Source: a candidate division WOR-1 bacterium RIFOXYB2_FULL_45_9
GTDB lineage: Bacteria > Margulisbacteria > WOR-1 > O2-12-FULL-45-9 > XYB2-FULL-48-7
Reading direction: 5' to 3'
DNA: 64,000 bases
Assembly (NCBI GenBank): GCA_001771575.1
Contig: MEUD01000001.1
Span: forward strand, 704,815-768,814
Notes under the pieces: model-generated
Databases searched by the model: none
Told to the model about the DNA's origin: nothing
The model's input: only the letters and a program-made list of their open reading frames with translations
Shown here: in pieces, positions 30,535 through 38,879 of the stretch
Position numbering within the stretch: the stretch's first letter is position 1
How the letters are laid out: each line of letters begins with the position of its first letter
Made by a program: the position numbers and the translations under genes

Positions 30535-31167
30535 CTATTCAACTTTGATATTCCTTAGCATTTTCATAAACAATTCTTTATTTGTCATTGGCAATTGTTC
30601 AATAAGCAATGCCACTTTCGTTTTCTTGTTATAAATCAACGCGACAATCATAGTCATCTTCTTATCAGGATTTTGTTTAGACTTACCAACAAAAACATGC
30701 GCTACCCCCCCAATAACTTTGCTTGCAGGAAGCTGTTCCTTTTCAGTTAAAATATTTAATGCATCAACAAATGCTCCAATGTCACCATTAAATTCAAATA
30801 TATCAGCCATTTCAAATAGAGAATATCCTTCAGTTGCATAACCAAATTCAACAAAAAACTCGTTATTTTTATTACCGAGATAAAACGGAACTTTGCCGTG
30901 CTCCATGTTCCTTCCAAGGGCATAGTCATCTTCATCTAAATGCCAGTCGCCAGGATAGCTAACCGAAAACCCATACCTGCTGACATAGGTTTTCATTTCT
31001 TGAGTCGAAACTTGGGTAACGACCTCTGTCGTGGCCAACAGCTTCTTCTCTCCTTCTTTTTTCGCCGGAGCGCAACCAATAACCATCAGTGCCAGCAATA
31101 AAGCCAATAAGGGGAACAAAACGAGTCGTTTTTTCATTATTAACAGCCTCCTTAGAAATATCGTCAA
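30535..31167 (-). CDS. Putative lipoprotein (paralog of 29658-30296)
   Basis: 210 aa; lipobox MVIGCAPAKKEG; QVSTQEMKTYVSRYGFSVSYPGDW. Confidence 0.75.
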   Translation of the reverse strand: MTIFLRRLLIMKKRLVLFPLLALLLALMVIGCAPAKKEGEKKLLATTEVVTQVSTQEMKTYVSRYGFSVSYPGDWHLDEDDYALGRNMEHGKVPFYLGNKNNEFFVEFGYATEGYSLFEMADIFEFNGDIGAFVDALNILTEKEQLPASKVIGGVAHVFVGKSKQNPDKKMTMIVALIYNKKTKVALLIEQLPMTNKELFMKMLRNIKVE

Positions 31168-31334
31168 ACAATGGTAATAATTTCATCTATTCACGTCGGT
31201 GTCAATGTCGAGTTTTCGTCAATAAAAAGAGGTATTATTTGTTACTTATATCGATATATCGACTTTCTGTCTTATGTAAAACCAAACGATATGCTTCCAC
31301 CCTGTTTTTCGGCTTATTTATAGCTTTTTTTCAA

Positions 31335-32519
31335 CTATTCGCCCATGTTTTCAACCAACAACGGATGCTTAGCCATTTCCTTCCTTAGCAAATCCATTGA
31401 CACCTGCGTGTATCTCGCTGTTGTATCTATACTATTATGGCCCATAAGTTCTTGAATCGATCTAATTGACGCCTCCCTGTTTAAAAGCAGTGTCGCCAAT
31501 GTTCCCCTTAACAAATGAGGAGTTACTCTTTTTAATCCCGCCTGCTTTGAAATATCTCGAAATAAATAATGCAACTGGGAGTTATCCATTTTTCTATTGT
31601 TTCTTTTGTTAGAAAGTAAATAACGGCCGTAATCATTCCCCCTTAATCTTAAATATTCCCTTATCGTTTCAACCAACTTTCTATTAATTGGCAACAATCT
31701 GTCTTTTCTGTGCTTGCCCTGTTTTACCTTAATAATCATTTCATTCAAATCAACATCTCTTTTTTTCAATGAAAGAAGCTCTCTCCGGCGCAATCCGCAA
31801 TATACGATTAATCCTATTGCCAATCGCCCCCGAGCTTTGGCTAAATCGTCAACAGGCATTTCATCTATTGCCCTGACCAAATGGATTAAATCCTCTTCTT
31901 GTAAAACTGCAGGCATTATTTTCTCGTATCTGGGGAAATCAATCTCAAGAAAAGGGCTTTCTTTTAATATCCCCTTTTTTACACAGAATTCAAAAAAATG
32001 ATTTAATGATGTTTTAATTATTTGCAGTGTTCTTGGAGAATATTTTATTGCCTTTTTTGAAAATAAATATTTCTTCGCGTCATTTCTGGTGAGCGTTTCC
32101 AGCTTTTGGCCCTTTTTCAAGAAATTAATAAAACGTTTGACCCATTTAATTTTCAATACTATAGTTAAATGATTGTAATTTTTTAAGATAAGCTCTCTTC
32201 TCCATTTCCAAAGAAGATTTCTGGCGACCGGGTCATCAACAAAATAATTGATGCGCGGTTTCTTTTTTTTATATAGCGCCTCATATTTATAGTAATTGAT
32301 GCCCGCCGCCTTAACGGCCGCCCGCCAACCGCCAAAATATCTTTTAAGCTGAGCAGTTTTGACCAATCTAAAATGAGATTTAATGGCATTTTTATAAAGA
32401 ATTGAGTATCCATTAGCATGAATTGATTTGATCTCTCTTTTAATAATTCCCCTGCTCCAATAATTAATATATTTACTCCCCTTTTCAAAAGACAAAGCGC
32501 GCGAAGTGGTTATTCGCAT
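31335..32519 (-). CDS. Tyrosine recombinase, third of RIT-like trio
   Basis: 394 aa: YCGLRRRELLSLKKRDVD, HLLRGTLATLL, LMGHNSIDTTARYTQV; catalytic R/HxxR/H/Y present. Confidence 0.9.
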   Translation of the reverse strand: MRITTSRALSFEKGSKYINYWSRGIIKREIKSIHANGYSILYKNAIKSHFRLVKTAQLKRYFGGWRAAVKAAGINYYKYEALYKKKKPRINYFVDDPVARNLLWKWRRELILKNYNHLTIVLKIKWVKRFINFLKKGQKLETLTRNDAKKYLFSKKAIKYSPRTLQIIKTSLNHFFEFCVKKGILKESPFLEIDFPRYEKIMPAVLQEEDLIHLVRAIDEMPVDDLAKARGRLAIGLIVYCGLRRRELLSLKKRDVDLNEMIIKVKQGKHRKDRLLPINRKLVETIREYLRLRGNDYGRYLLSNKRNNRKMDNSQLHYLFRDISKQAGLKRVTPHLLRGTLATLLLNREASIRSIQELMGHNSIDTTARYTQVSMDLLRKEMAKHPLLVENMGE

Positions 32520-33481
32520 CTCTTCTTCCCTCCCAATATTTTTATTAATGGATTAGATAATAAAGCTTTATTTATCATTTCACCGTCCGGTTTGGCATAC
32601 ATCGCGGTCATTTCTATGTTCCGATGCCCCATTATTGTTTGCAAATTTTCCAGTTTCACTCCCCCTTTTAACATCTGGCTGGCAAAAGAATGACGTATTA
32701 GATGCGCATAAACGGTTCGTTTAATACCAGCCGCCCGGCCATGCTTTTTAACTATCTCAGTGACAGTCATGCGGTCCAGCTTAGTCTTGTCGAATAACCC
32801 CAAGAAAAAATACGGGGAACGCAACTTTTTACGGGCCTTAAGATATTCCGTCATCCATAAAACAATTTGTTCATTAAGAGGGAGCAGTCGGCCGTGAGAC
32901 CTTTTAGAAGCTGGGACTTTAAGATATTTATTTTCGATAGAGATATCTTCCCTACGCAAATCAATGATTTCACTAGCTCTTAAGCCGGCATAAATCAATA
33001 GGCCAAGAATAGTTTTATTCCGATAATATTGGAAATCCCGGCGATAGCGGTAAGAAACTTTGGCAACCAACAATCTGTTTAACTCATCACGTTTTAATGG
33101 AATTTTATGGGCGCGGTATTTCTTAACTTTTTTGACTATCAAATACGGGTCAACTGAAATATGTTTATTCTGATAGCAGTAATTCAAAAAAGCCATCAAT
33201 ATCGCGTATCTGCTCCTGATCGTCGCCGGAGAATAAGCCTTCTTTTTTATCGAACCGATAATTTGTTTAATTATTGCGGCGCTAACCTTTTCGCTGTGCA
33301 AAGCTAGCGGCAGATACTTATTCAGAATTCTTTTTTGAAAAGAAATCGTCCTGCTAGACAAACGCTTGATGAGCGTGTTCTCGCGCAAATACTCGTTTTT
33401 GAGATTAGCCAGGATCATGCGATCCCTTTTAAGTATTTTTCCGTTGTTTCGCGTTTCCCCGTGATATTTTTTCTGGACCAC
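32510..33481 (-). CDS. Tyrosine recombinase, second of RIT-like trio
   Basis: 323 aa: YAGLRASEIIDLRREDI, HLIRHSFASQML, IMGHRNIEMTAMYAKP. Confidence 0.9.
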   Translation of the reverse strand: MVQKKYHGETRNNGKILKRDRMILANLKNEYLRENTLIKRLSSRTISFQKRILNKYLPLALHSEKVSAAIIKQIIGSIKKKAYSPATIRSRYAILMAFLNYCYQNKHISVDPYLIVKKVKKYRAHKIPLKRDELNRLLVAKVSYRYRRDFQYYRNKTILGLLIYAGLRASEIIDLRREDISIENKYLKVPASKRSHGRLLPLNEQIVLWMTEYLKARKKLRSPYFFLGLFDKTKLDRMTVTEIVKKHGRAAGIKRTVYAHLIRHSFASQMLKGGVKLENLQTIMGHRNIEMTAMYAKPDGEMINKALLSNPLIKILGGKKRCE

Positions 33482-34335
33482 CTAATAACCGTTTTGACAG
33501 TATGAGCGCCAACTATCGCTTGAATTACCCTGTGTTCCACCAGGTTATTGATCATAACCGAGAAAAAAGTGTTCCTAAGTATCGAAGCGCTAACTCGAAA
33601 ACGAACCCGCCTTGAAATAATCCGCAAATCCCCTCTTGAGCTATTATAAGTGTATCGGCTTCTTGTTTTAACACATTGGAATAAATTGGTCGCCTGCCGT
33701 TTGGGACGAATCTTAAGATATTCCTCAAGCCAGCCGCTAACCGGCGCAATCAACGGCAGAATGCGGCTATCATGCCTGGTTGTTTTCCTGATCTGGATAA
33801 TGCCCCGGCGAAAATCAATGTCTTTCAATTTTATCCGAAAAATCTCGTGGTTTTCCATGCCATAAAAAAGCAATAAAGAGATATAAGCCCTCAACCGGAC
33901 CTGGAATTGGGTCGGCTGTCTTTTGTTTTTAACAACAACCTTAAAAAGTCTAATTATTTGCCGAGTAGATAAATAAACAGGGATCCTTTTCGGCGTTAAC
34001 AATGGGGGAATATTCCTGACAGGGTTGGAAGGGAAGTAGCGGCTTTTATATAGAAATTCGTAGTAATTCCAGAGAAGTCTCCGTTTATAATCAATCGTAA
34101 ATACGCTTCTTTTCCTACCGGTCAATTTATAAGAGCTAGTCTTGCAATAATATAGATAGTCCCTAATAATTTCTTCGTTGGTAGCAACCAGCGATTTAAT
34201 ACCCATTCCTCGCAAATAGCGAAAAAACAAACCGATCTCAATTTTAATCTTTTCACGAGTAAGGCGAGAAAGCCGGGAAAGTCTTTTGAACCGCTGATAC
34301 TCCGACCAATGGGAGTCCTGCAAATAAATTCGCAA
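33415..34335 (-). CDS. Tyrosine-recombinase-like protein, first of RIT-like trio (catalytic residues degenerate)
   Basis: 306 aa: FYGMENHEIFRIKLKDID (R replaced), SILRNTFFSVM (H replaced), GAHTVKTVIRW (Tyr replaced). Confidence 0.75.
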   Translation of the reverse strand: MRIYLQDSHWSEYQRFKRLSRLSRLTREKIKIEIGLFFRYLRGMGIKSLVATNEEIIRDYLYYCKTSSYKLTGRKRSVFTIDYKRRLLWNYYEFLYKSRYFPSNPVRNIPPLLTPKRIPVYLSTRQIIRLFKVVVKNKRQPTQFQVRLRAYISLLLFYGMENHEIFRIKLKDIDFRRGIIQIRKTTRHDSRILPLIAPVSGWLEEYLKIRPKRQATNLFQCVKTRSRYTYNSSRGDLRIISRRVRFRVSASILRNTFFSVMINNLVEHRVIQAIVGAHTVKTVIRWSRKNITGKRETTEKYLKGIA

Positions 34336-34405
34336 TTACTCACCTCACAATTGATTATTATACTCCTCAATGCATAATCGCAAGATACATTGCGACCACA
34401 AAAAA

Positions 34406-34423
34406 GGGGGCGCTTCCGCCCCC
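34406..34423. terminator. Bidirectional rho-independent terminator
   Basis: AAAAAA-GGGGGCG-CTTC-CGCCCCC-TTTTT. Confidence 0.8.
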
Positions 34424-34523
34424 TTTTTGGATCAGGATCTCCCTTTTAGCAACGGCGCAAGATACTCTCGCTGGTCCGGACTCATTTGCTCTAAGGCTTT
34501 ATTAATCAACTCCTGGGGAAGAC

Positions 34524-34931
34524 TCAATAAAACGTCGCAACAATCGCAAGCAAAAATTGCCCAACTGCCGCCCACAGCTCGTTCTTCCCCTTAAATTCGC
34601 ACTCAACCGTGTATTGATAGCCGCTCCCGCGCTTCCCTTTCTTCCAAACATCAACTTTGCGATGATCACAAACTTCCAAATCGCCCAAAGGGACAAGAAT
34701 CGCGAAATCTTTTCGGATCAACCCCGGGATTCCATCGTATAAAGTACCGGGATTATCGTAAAACGACTCAAGCGTCCCGGCTTCTTCCTTGCCGGCATAC
34801 CAACCGACCCAATCGGGATCGAAAAGCCACTCCTTAATCTCCGCTCGACTAAAAAAGCAATTATCCATGACCCCGATCTTTATCTCTTCCCCGGTCGCAA
34901 TGTTTTTAATATACTCACCCATTTTTACCAA
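34524..34931 (-). CDS. Hypothetical protein
   Basis: 135-aa ORF (MVKMGEYIKNIATGEEIKIGVMDNCFFSRAEIKEW...); consistent strand. Confidence 0.6.
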   Translation of the reverse strand: MVKMGEYIKNIATGEEIKIGVMDNCFFSRAEIKEWLFDPDWVGWYAGKEEAGTLESFYDNPGTLYDGIPGLIRKDFAILVPLGDLEVCDHRKVDVWKKGKRGSGYQYTVECEFKGKNELWAAVGQFLLAIVATFY

Positions 34932-34947
34932 CTCCTTTAAAATAATA

Positions 34948-34980
34948 GGCCCGCTCCCCTTTGGTGAAAGGAAGCGGGCC
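34948..34980 (-). terminator. Strong intergenic hairpin
   Basis: GGCCCGCT-CC-CCTTT-GGTG-AAAGG-A-AGCGGGCC between two minus-strand genes. Confidence 0.5.
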
Positions 34981-34988
34981 TGATGGAA

Positions 34989-35192
34989 TCAAACCTCGGC
35001 ATATTGATAAGATATGCCATATTCGATCTGATTTTGGATCGAGTTCAAGCAACCCTGGCAAATGAAGACCACTCGGTTGAGCGTATACGGCTCTCCTCCA
35101 GAGGCGGATCAGCCTGCGGCGGAGAAACCGATATGATCAAGCCCCTCGTTGCAAGGGGTCAGCAATGCCCGGCAAACAGAACATCTTCTCAT
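34989..35192 (-). CDS. Small zinc-ribbon-like protein interrupted by one in-frame TGA (35109-35111)
   Basis: AGGAGGTG site then MRRCSVCRALLTPCNEGLDHIGFSAAG(TGA)SASGGEPYTLNRVVFICQGCLNSIQNQIEYGISYQYAEV*; CxxC pairs on both sides of the TGA. Confidence 0.45.
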
Positions 35193-35204
35193 CTGAAACA
35201 CCTC

Positions 35205-35381
35205 CTATTTATTAATTAATTCTTTCAATTCTTTGATCAGAATGTGGTGGGCGCGGTTTTTGCTAAGAGACTGAACATAGTTAAGAAACCGGGCGCATCT
35301 GGTCCGATTGTGAGGACGGCATCTAACACCTGGCAGTAAGTTGCCGCACTGCAGACATGGGGACAAAACTGAAATAGCCAC
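35205..35381 (-). CDS. 58-aa Cys-rich small protein (GTG start, not in ORF track)
   Basis: (GTG)AISVLSPCLQCGNLLPGVRCRPHNRTRCARFLNYVQSLSKNRAHHILIKELKELINK*; AGGAGGTG site; start overlaps the stop of the upstream ORF by one base. Confidence 0.6.
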   Translation of the reverse strand: MAISVLSPCLQCGNLLPGVRCRPHNRTRCARFLNYVQSLSKNRAHHILIKELKELINK

Positions 35382-35908
35382 TAAAGCACCTCCTTTCCAT
35401 TGAAAATAAAACAGTGCCTGGCTAAATCAGGGGGGAGAGCAGCCCCGCCCCCGCAAAGGAAAACCACCACCGGAACGCCACGGCTAACCGCCTGGCGCAC
35501 CGTAAAGAGAGAGCCGCGGGAAGGACCGAAGAGAAAAGCCACCAGAACCGAGCAGGAAGAGGCCAGCCGCTGGTTGCGGCCCAAAAGCGCGGAGACGGCC
35601 TGCTGGCGGGACGCGCCGGGCGAAGCAGAACCCCAAACGACCTGGCCGCCGGAAGTAAGAAACTGGCTGACCTGGGGACGAACCGAAGCAGGGAAACCGG
35701 AAGCGGACTGCCAAGCGGAGAAAAGCACCCCGGAAGAAGCGGCCCCCTGCCGGAGCAAGGCAGAGAGGGCGAATGAATCAGCCCCCAAAGCGCCACCGGA
35801 AGCAACCCGGAAACTACGGGACAAAAAGAGGGAAACGGACGAGGAAACAAGCGGAGAAAACGAAGCGGGCAAGGAGCGTGAACCAATGAAGCCAACGACA
35901 CGTACCAT
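35381..35908 (-). CDS. SLOG/DprA-like Rossmann protein
   Basis: MVRVVGFIGSRSLP...VASGGALGADSFALSALL...GPSRGSLFTVRQAVSRGVPVVVFLCGGG; start moved from 35947 to MVRVV, which has GGGAGGTG upstream. Confidence 0.7.
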   Translation of the reverse strand: MVRVVGFIGSRSLPASFSPLVSSSVSLFLSRSFRVASGGALGADSFALSALLRQGAASSGVLFSAWQSASGFPASVRPQVSQFLTSGGQVVWGSASPGASRQQAVSALLGRNQRLASSCSVLVAFLFGPSRGSLFTVRQAVSRGVPVVVFLCGGGAALPPDLARHCFIFNGKEVL

Positions 35909-35935
35909 AAGCGACACCTCCCAAAAAAGATGCCA

Positions 35936-36008
35936 TGCCAATAGCATTTTTTCGCCCCTGTCACCCGGAGCCGATCCGCGAGGGATAACGAGCGGATCGG
36001 TGGAGGGC
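35936..36008. promoter_or_regulatory. Structured intergenic region upstream of the SLOG gene
   Basis: Perfect 9-bp arms CCGATCCGC...GCGGATCGG inside CGCCC...GGGCG; followed on the minus strand by TGACAGGGGCGAAAAAATGCTATTGG. Confidence 0.4.
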
Positions 36009-36203
36009 GCGAAAAGAGGACGAGCAAGCCCGAACTATAATGCTTCATTGATTTAATGTGAGGGCGAGTCGAGGACGACTGGAGCAGAGGGGCGCGAGCT
36101 ACATTAGATTTTTATTGATGTATATCTGCGAGCGACCCCTTGACAGGGTATAGGCGGAAAAATGCTACAATGGAGAAGCTGGGAGAAGGGAAAGCAATAA
36201 AAG

Positions 36204-38879
36204 TTATTGGACTAAGTGCTTGAAGCTCATGTTCGGAGCAACGGCTGTATGCGGAACAATGGCATATTCCCACTTTTTCCCGCCATTCTCTAAATTATAT
36301 TTTGTAACCGCTTCGCAATATTTTTGACCGGCAGCGGCCTTCTCTTGTACTTCGGCAGTATCAATTTCTCGTTCAGCCTTAATTTCTACCATATAAATAA
36401 CATCTTTCGTTTCGACAATAAAATCAGGAGTATACCTTTGGGAGTTTTGCTTCCAATACAAAGAGAATTGCGCTTGTGCCGGCCTCAACCACTTAATCAC
36501 TTCTTTATCCTGCTCCAAGATCGTTGAAAAGTCTTTTTCGGCCTTGGAATCATATTTGTACAGATTATGACAAGCCTTCTTAAATCCTCCGAACACCTTG
36601 GAAGGAATCGAGTGTGTTGGCGTTATTGTTTCGATATAAGGATAAACGCTGTCCGCCGTATATTTAGAGAAGTTATGCGGCTCAATCCTTGTGAAAGGAT
36701 AAATAATTGGTTCTTCATAGCCAGCGCTTTCCAGATAAAAATGTTGCTGCAACTGAGAGTAGATAAATTGGCCTATTTCACGCTTGTGATACAAAACAAT
36801 ATTACGCAGATCGTCTTCACCGCGGTCGCCGCCTAATTTGATGATCGCTTGCTTGGCTAATTTATATAACAGCTCCGCTTCCCGGTCATAGTCAACTTCG
36901 GGATAATTGACCAGCTCATTGACGATTATATTCTGCGCCGAATCACGAACCACGCCCACACCCTCACTTTGCAATATTTCACTCTCATTTGTGCGTAAAG
37001 TGCGGCGAATAATTTCTTCTGATACTGGCTGATAATTGAGAGCGTTGTCATCTAAATCAAAATCGTTAACCCCACACTTTACTTCGCCCTTCTGTTGAAT
37101 AAGAACGCGGGGGATGGGGATCACCCTAGTGACAAGCTCTTCAATAACCGCGCTATATTCTTTCTTTGCCGCTTCGACCAACTGCGTTTTAAATAGATTT
37201 TGTTGGGGGGTCTCTTCTATTCGTTTAACCATTTTTTCAGTAATAAGTCTGCGTATTTCATCAGTATTCAATTCATTTATATTTTTTATATTATTTCCAA
37301 GATCATAAACAGCATCTACGATCATCGCTTGCGCATCTAAAGAAAACCCCGCGTTTTGTTTCTCGGTCACGTCTTGAATCGCGGCCAGACCTTGCCGCTT
37401 TTCAACAAACGAGGCTTCAATAACTGAAGCTGAGGTCACTACTTCTTGCGATTCCGGCAATGACGCAGGGTCTATTTCAATTATGTTCTCTTTACGAATA
37501 ATAGAATTTGGATCATTTGCCGCCTCAATGATCGCCTGAAAACGATCATGGGCAATAATCGTAAGCTTATCCACTTTTTCCGCTCCAGTGCGCGCGCCAT
37601 AAGGCAAACGCAGCCCCCTACCGATCGTTTGTTCGGTTAGGATCTGCGAATTGGCGGCACGCAAAGGAATGATCGTATAAAGATTGGTGACATCCCACCC
37701 TTCTTTGAGCATGTTCACATGAACCACAATCTCTATCGTGTTTTCCGGCTTTTCCAATGATAAGAGCTGTTCAACATTGGCTTCTTTTTCTTCACCGCGC
37801 AAGCTGGAATGGATTTCCATGACCTTCCCCCGATATCGCCCCTCAAAAAACCGATCAGATTCAATCATTGTTCTAATTTCTTTAGCATGATCGGTATCAC
37901 GAGCGACAACCAGCACGAATGGGCGAACAAGGCGATTGCCAGTATCACGGGCGTAAATATCGAGCGCAACTTTTGTGTCCTCATGAATACGGACTCCGTC
38001 CTCTAATTTAATAAGGTCAAGTTCTTTGGGATCGTTACGATATTGATCGGGATTAAAATCTTTTCTGGTAGCAACGGCCGGTTCTTTTACAAAGCCATCG
38101 CGTAAAGCCAAAGCTAACGGATAGTCAAAAACAACATTCTTGAATTTATTCCCCTTCGTGTCGATTGGAGTGGCCGTAAGCTCAAGCCCCAATATTGGTT
38201 TTAGTTCATTAATAGCGCGCAGACCAGCATCAGCCCGGTAATGATGGGATTCATCCATCAGTAATACCAAATCAGGCAAAGAGGCCAAATAATTAAAATA
38301 TGACTCGCCGATATACTCTGAGAGCCGTTTGATCTTTGGCTCTCGACCACCACGGACTTCGGAGTTAATTTTTGAAATATTGAAAATATTGATGCTGACT
38401 GATTCTTTAAACAAGGAGCTTTGTCCAGCTTCACCATAGTTATCACCGGTGATTATACGCGGAGGAGTGCCCGTAAATTCACTTATCCCGCAAAAGACAT
38501 ATTTCGGGCTTCGCGGATTGGAAAGGTCATCAATCAGTTTATTGTAAATGGTAAGATTGGGGGCCAAGACAAAATAATTTTTTATCCCTTTCGCAGTATA
38601 GAGATAAGAGATAAAAGCTCCCATAAGGCGCGTTTTCCCAACCCCGGTGGCAAGGGAAAAACATACTGATGGAAAATCACGCTCAAAATCGGTACAAGTT
38701 GGGAATAACTCCTGCACTTTTGCCAGTTCGGCAGCAGGAGTAGCGCCCTTCTCCAGTCTTAATACATCAACCAGCCTGTTTAGGATTCCCAAGCTGTCTG
38801 TTTGAGGCTTTCTTAAGCTTAGGCGATTTTTAATAGTTTGGGCTTTATTATCCATATTACTCAACATCTTCCACGTCAT
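36204..38879 (-). CDS. Type III-like restriction endonuclease subunit Res (DEAD/DEAH helicase + PD-(D/E)xK)
   Basis: 891 aa: SLATGVGKTRLMGAF (Walker A), LLMDESHHY (DExH), C-terminal RYTPDFIVETKDVIYMVEIKAE (PD...ExK). Confidence 0.88.
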   Translation of the reverse strand: MTWKMLSNMDNKAQTIKNRLSLRKPQTDSLGILNRLVDVLRLEKGATPAAELAKVQELFPTCTDFERDFPSVCFSLATGVGKTRLMGAFISYLYTAKGIKNYFVLAPNLTIYNKLIDDLSNPRSPKYVFCGISEFTGTPPRIITGDNYGEAGQSSLFKESVSINIFNISKINSEVRGGREPKIKRLSEYIGESYFNYLASLPDLVLLMDESHHYRADAGLRAINELKPILGLELTATPIDTKGNKFKNVVFDYPLALALRDGFVKEPAVATRKDFNPDQYRNDPKELDLIKLEDGVRIHEDTKVALDIYARDTGNRLVRPFVLVVARDTDHAKEIRTMIESDRFFEGRYRGKVMEIHSSLRGEEKEANVEQLLSLEKPENTIEIVVHVNMLKEGWDVTNLYTIIPLRAANSQILTEQTIGRGLRLPYGARTGAEKVDKLTIIAHDRFQAIIEAANDPNSIIRKENIIEIDPASLPESQEVVTSASVIEASFVEKRQGLAAIQDVTEKQNAGFSLDAQAMIVDAVYDLGNNIKNINELNTDEIRRLITEKMVKRIEETPQQNLFKTQLVEAAKKEYSAVIEELVTRVIPIPRVLIQQKGEVKCGVNDFDLDDNALNYQPVSEEIIRRTLRTNESEILQSEGVGVVRDSAQNIIVNELVNYPEVDYDREAELLYKLAKQAIIKLGGDRGEDDLRNIVLYHKREIGQFIYSQLQQHFYLESAGYEEPIIYPFTRIEPHNFSKYTADSVYPYIETITPTHSIPSKVFGGFKKACHNLYKYDSKAEKDFSTILEQDKEVIKWLRPAQAQFSLYWKQNSQRYTPDFIVETKDVIYMVEIKAEREIDTAEVQEKAAAGQKYCEAVTKYNLENGGKKWEYAIVPHTAVAPNMSFKHLVQ

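Noticed and set aside
31196-34395. Candidate RIT terminal inverted repeat (GGTGTCAATGT at about 31198 versus GGTCGCAATGT on the reverse strand at about 34390)
   Set aside because: Only 11 bp with two mismatches; could be chance. Needs a computed search.
34989-35192. Genome-wide TGA recoding
   Set aside because: Other genes in the window stop normally at TGA (e.g. the C39-like gene and the serine recombinase), so one in-frame TGA is not evidence of an altered code.
35400-36056. 218-aa plus ORF and 208-aa minus ORF overlapping the SLOG gene
   Set aside because: Low-complexity sequence from GC-rich composition; the SLOG frame has recognisable motifs and a ribosome-binding site.
36141-36172. 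TTGACA...TACAAT as a canonical promoter
   Set aside because: Spacer is 20 nt, longer than optimal, and it points antisense to Res; kept only as part of a paired-motif observation.
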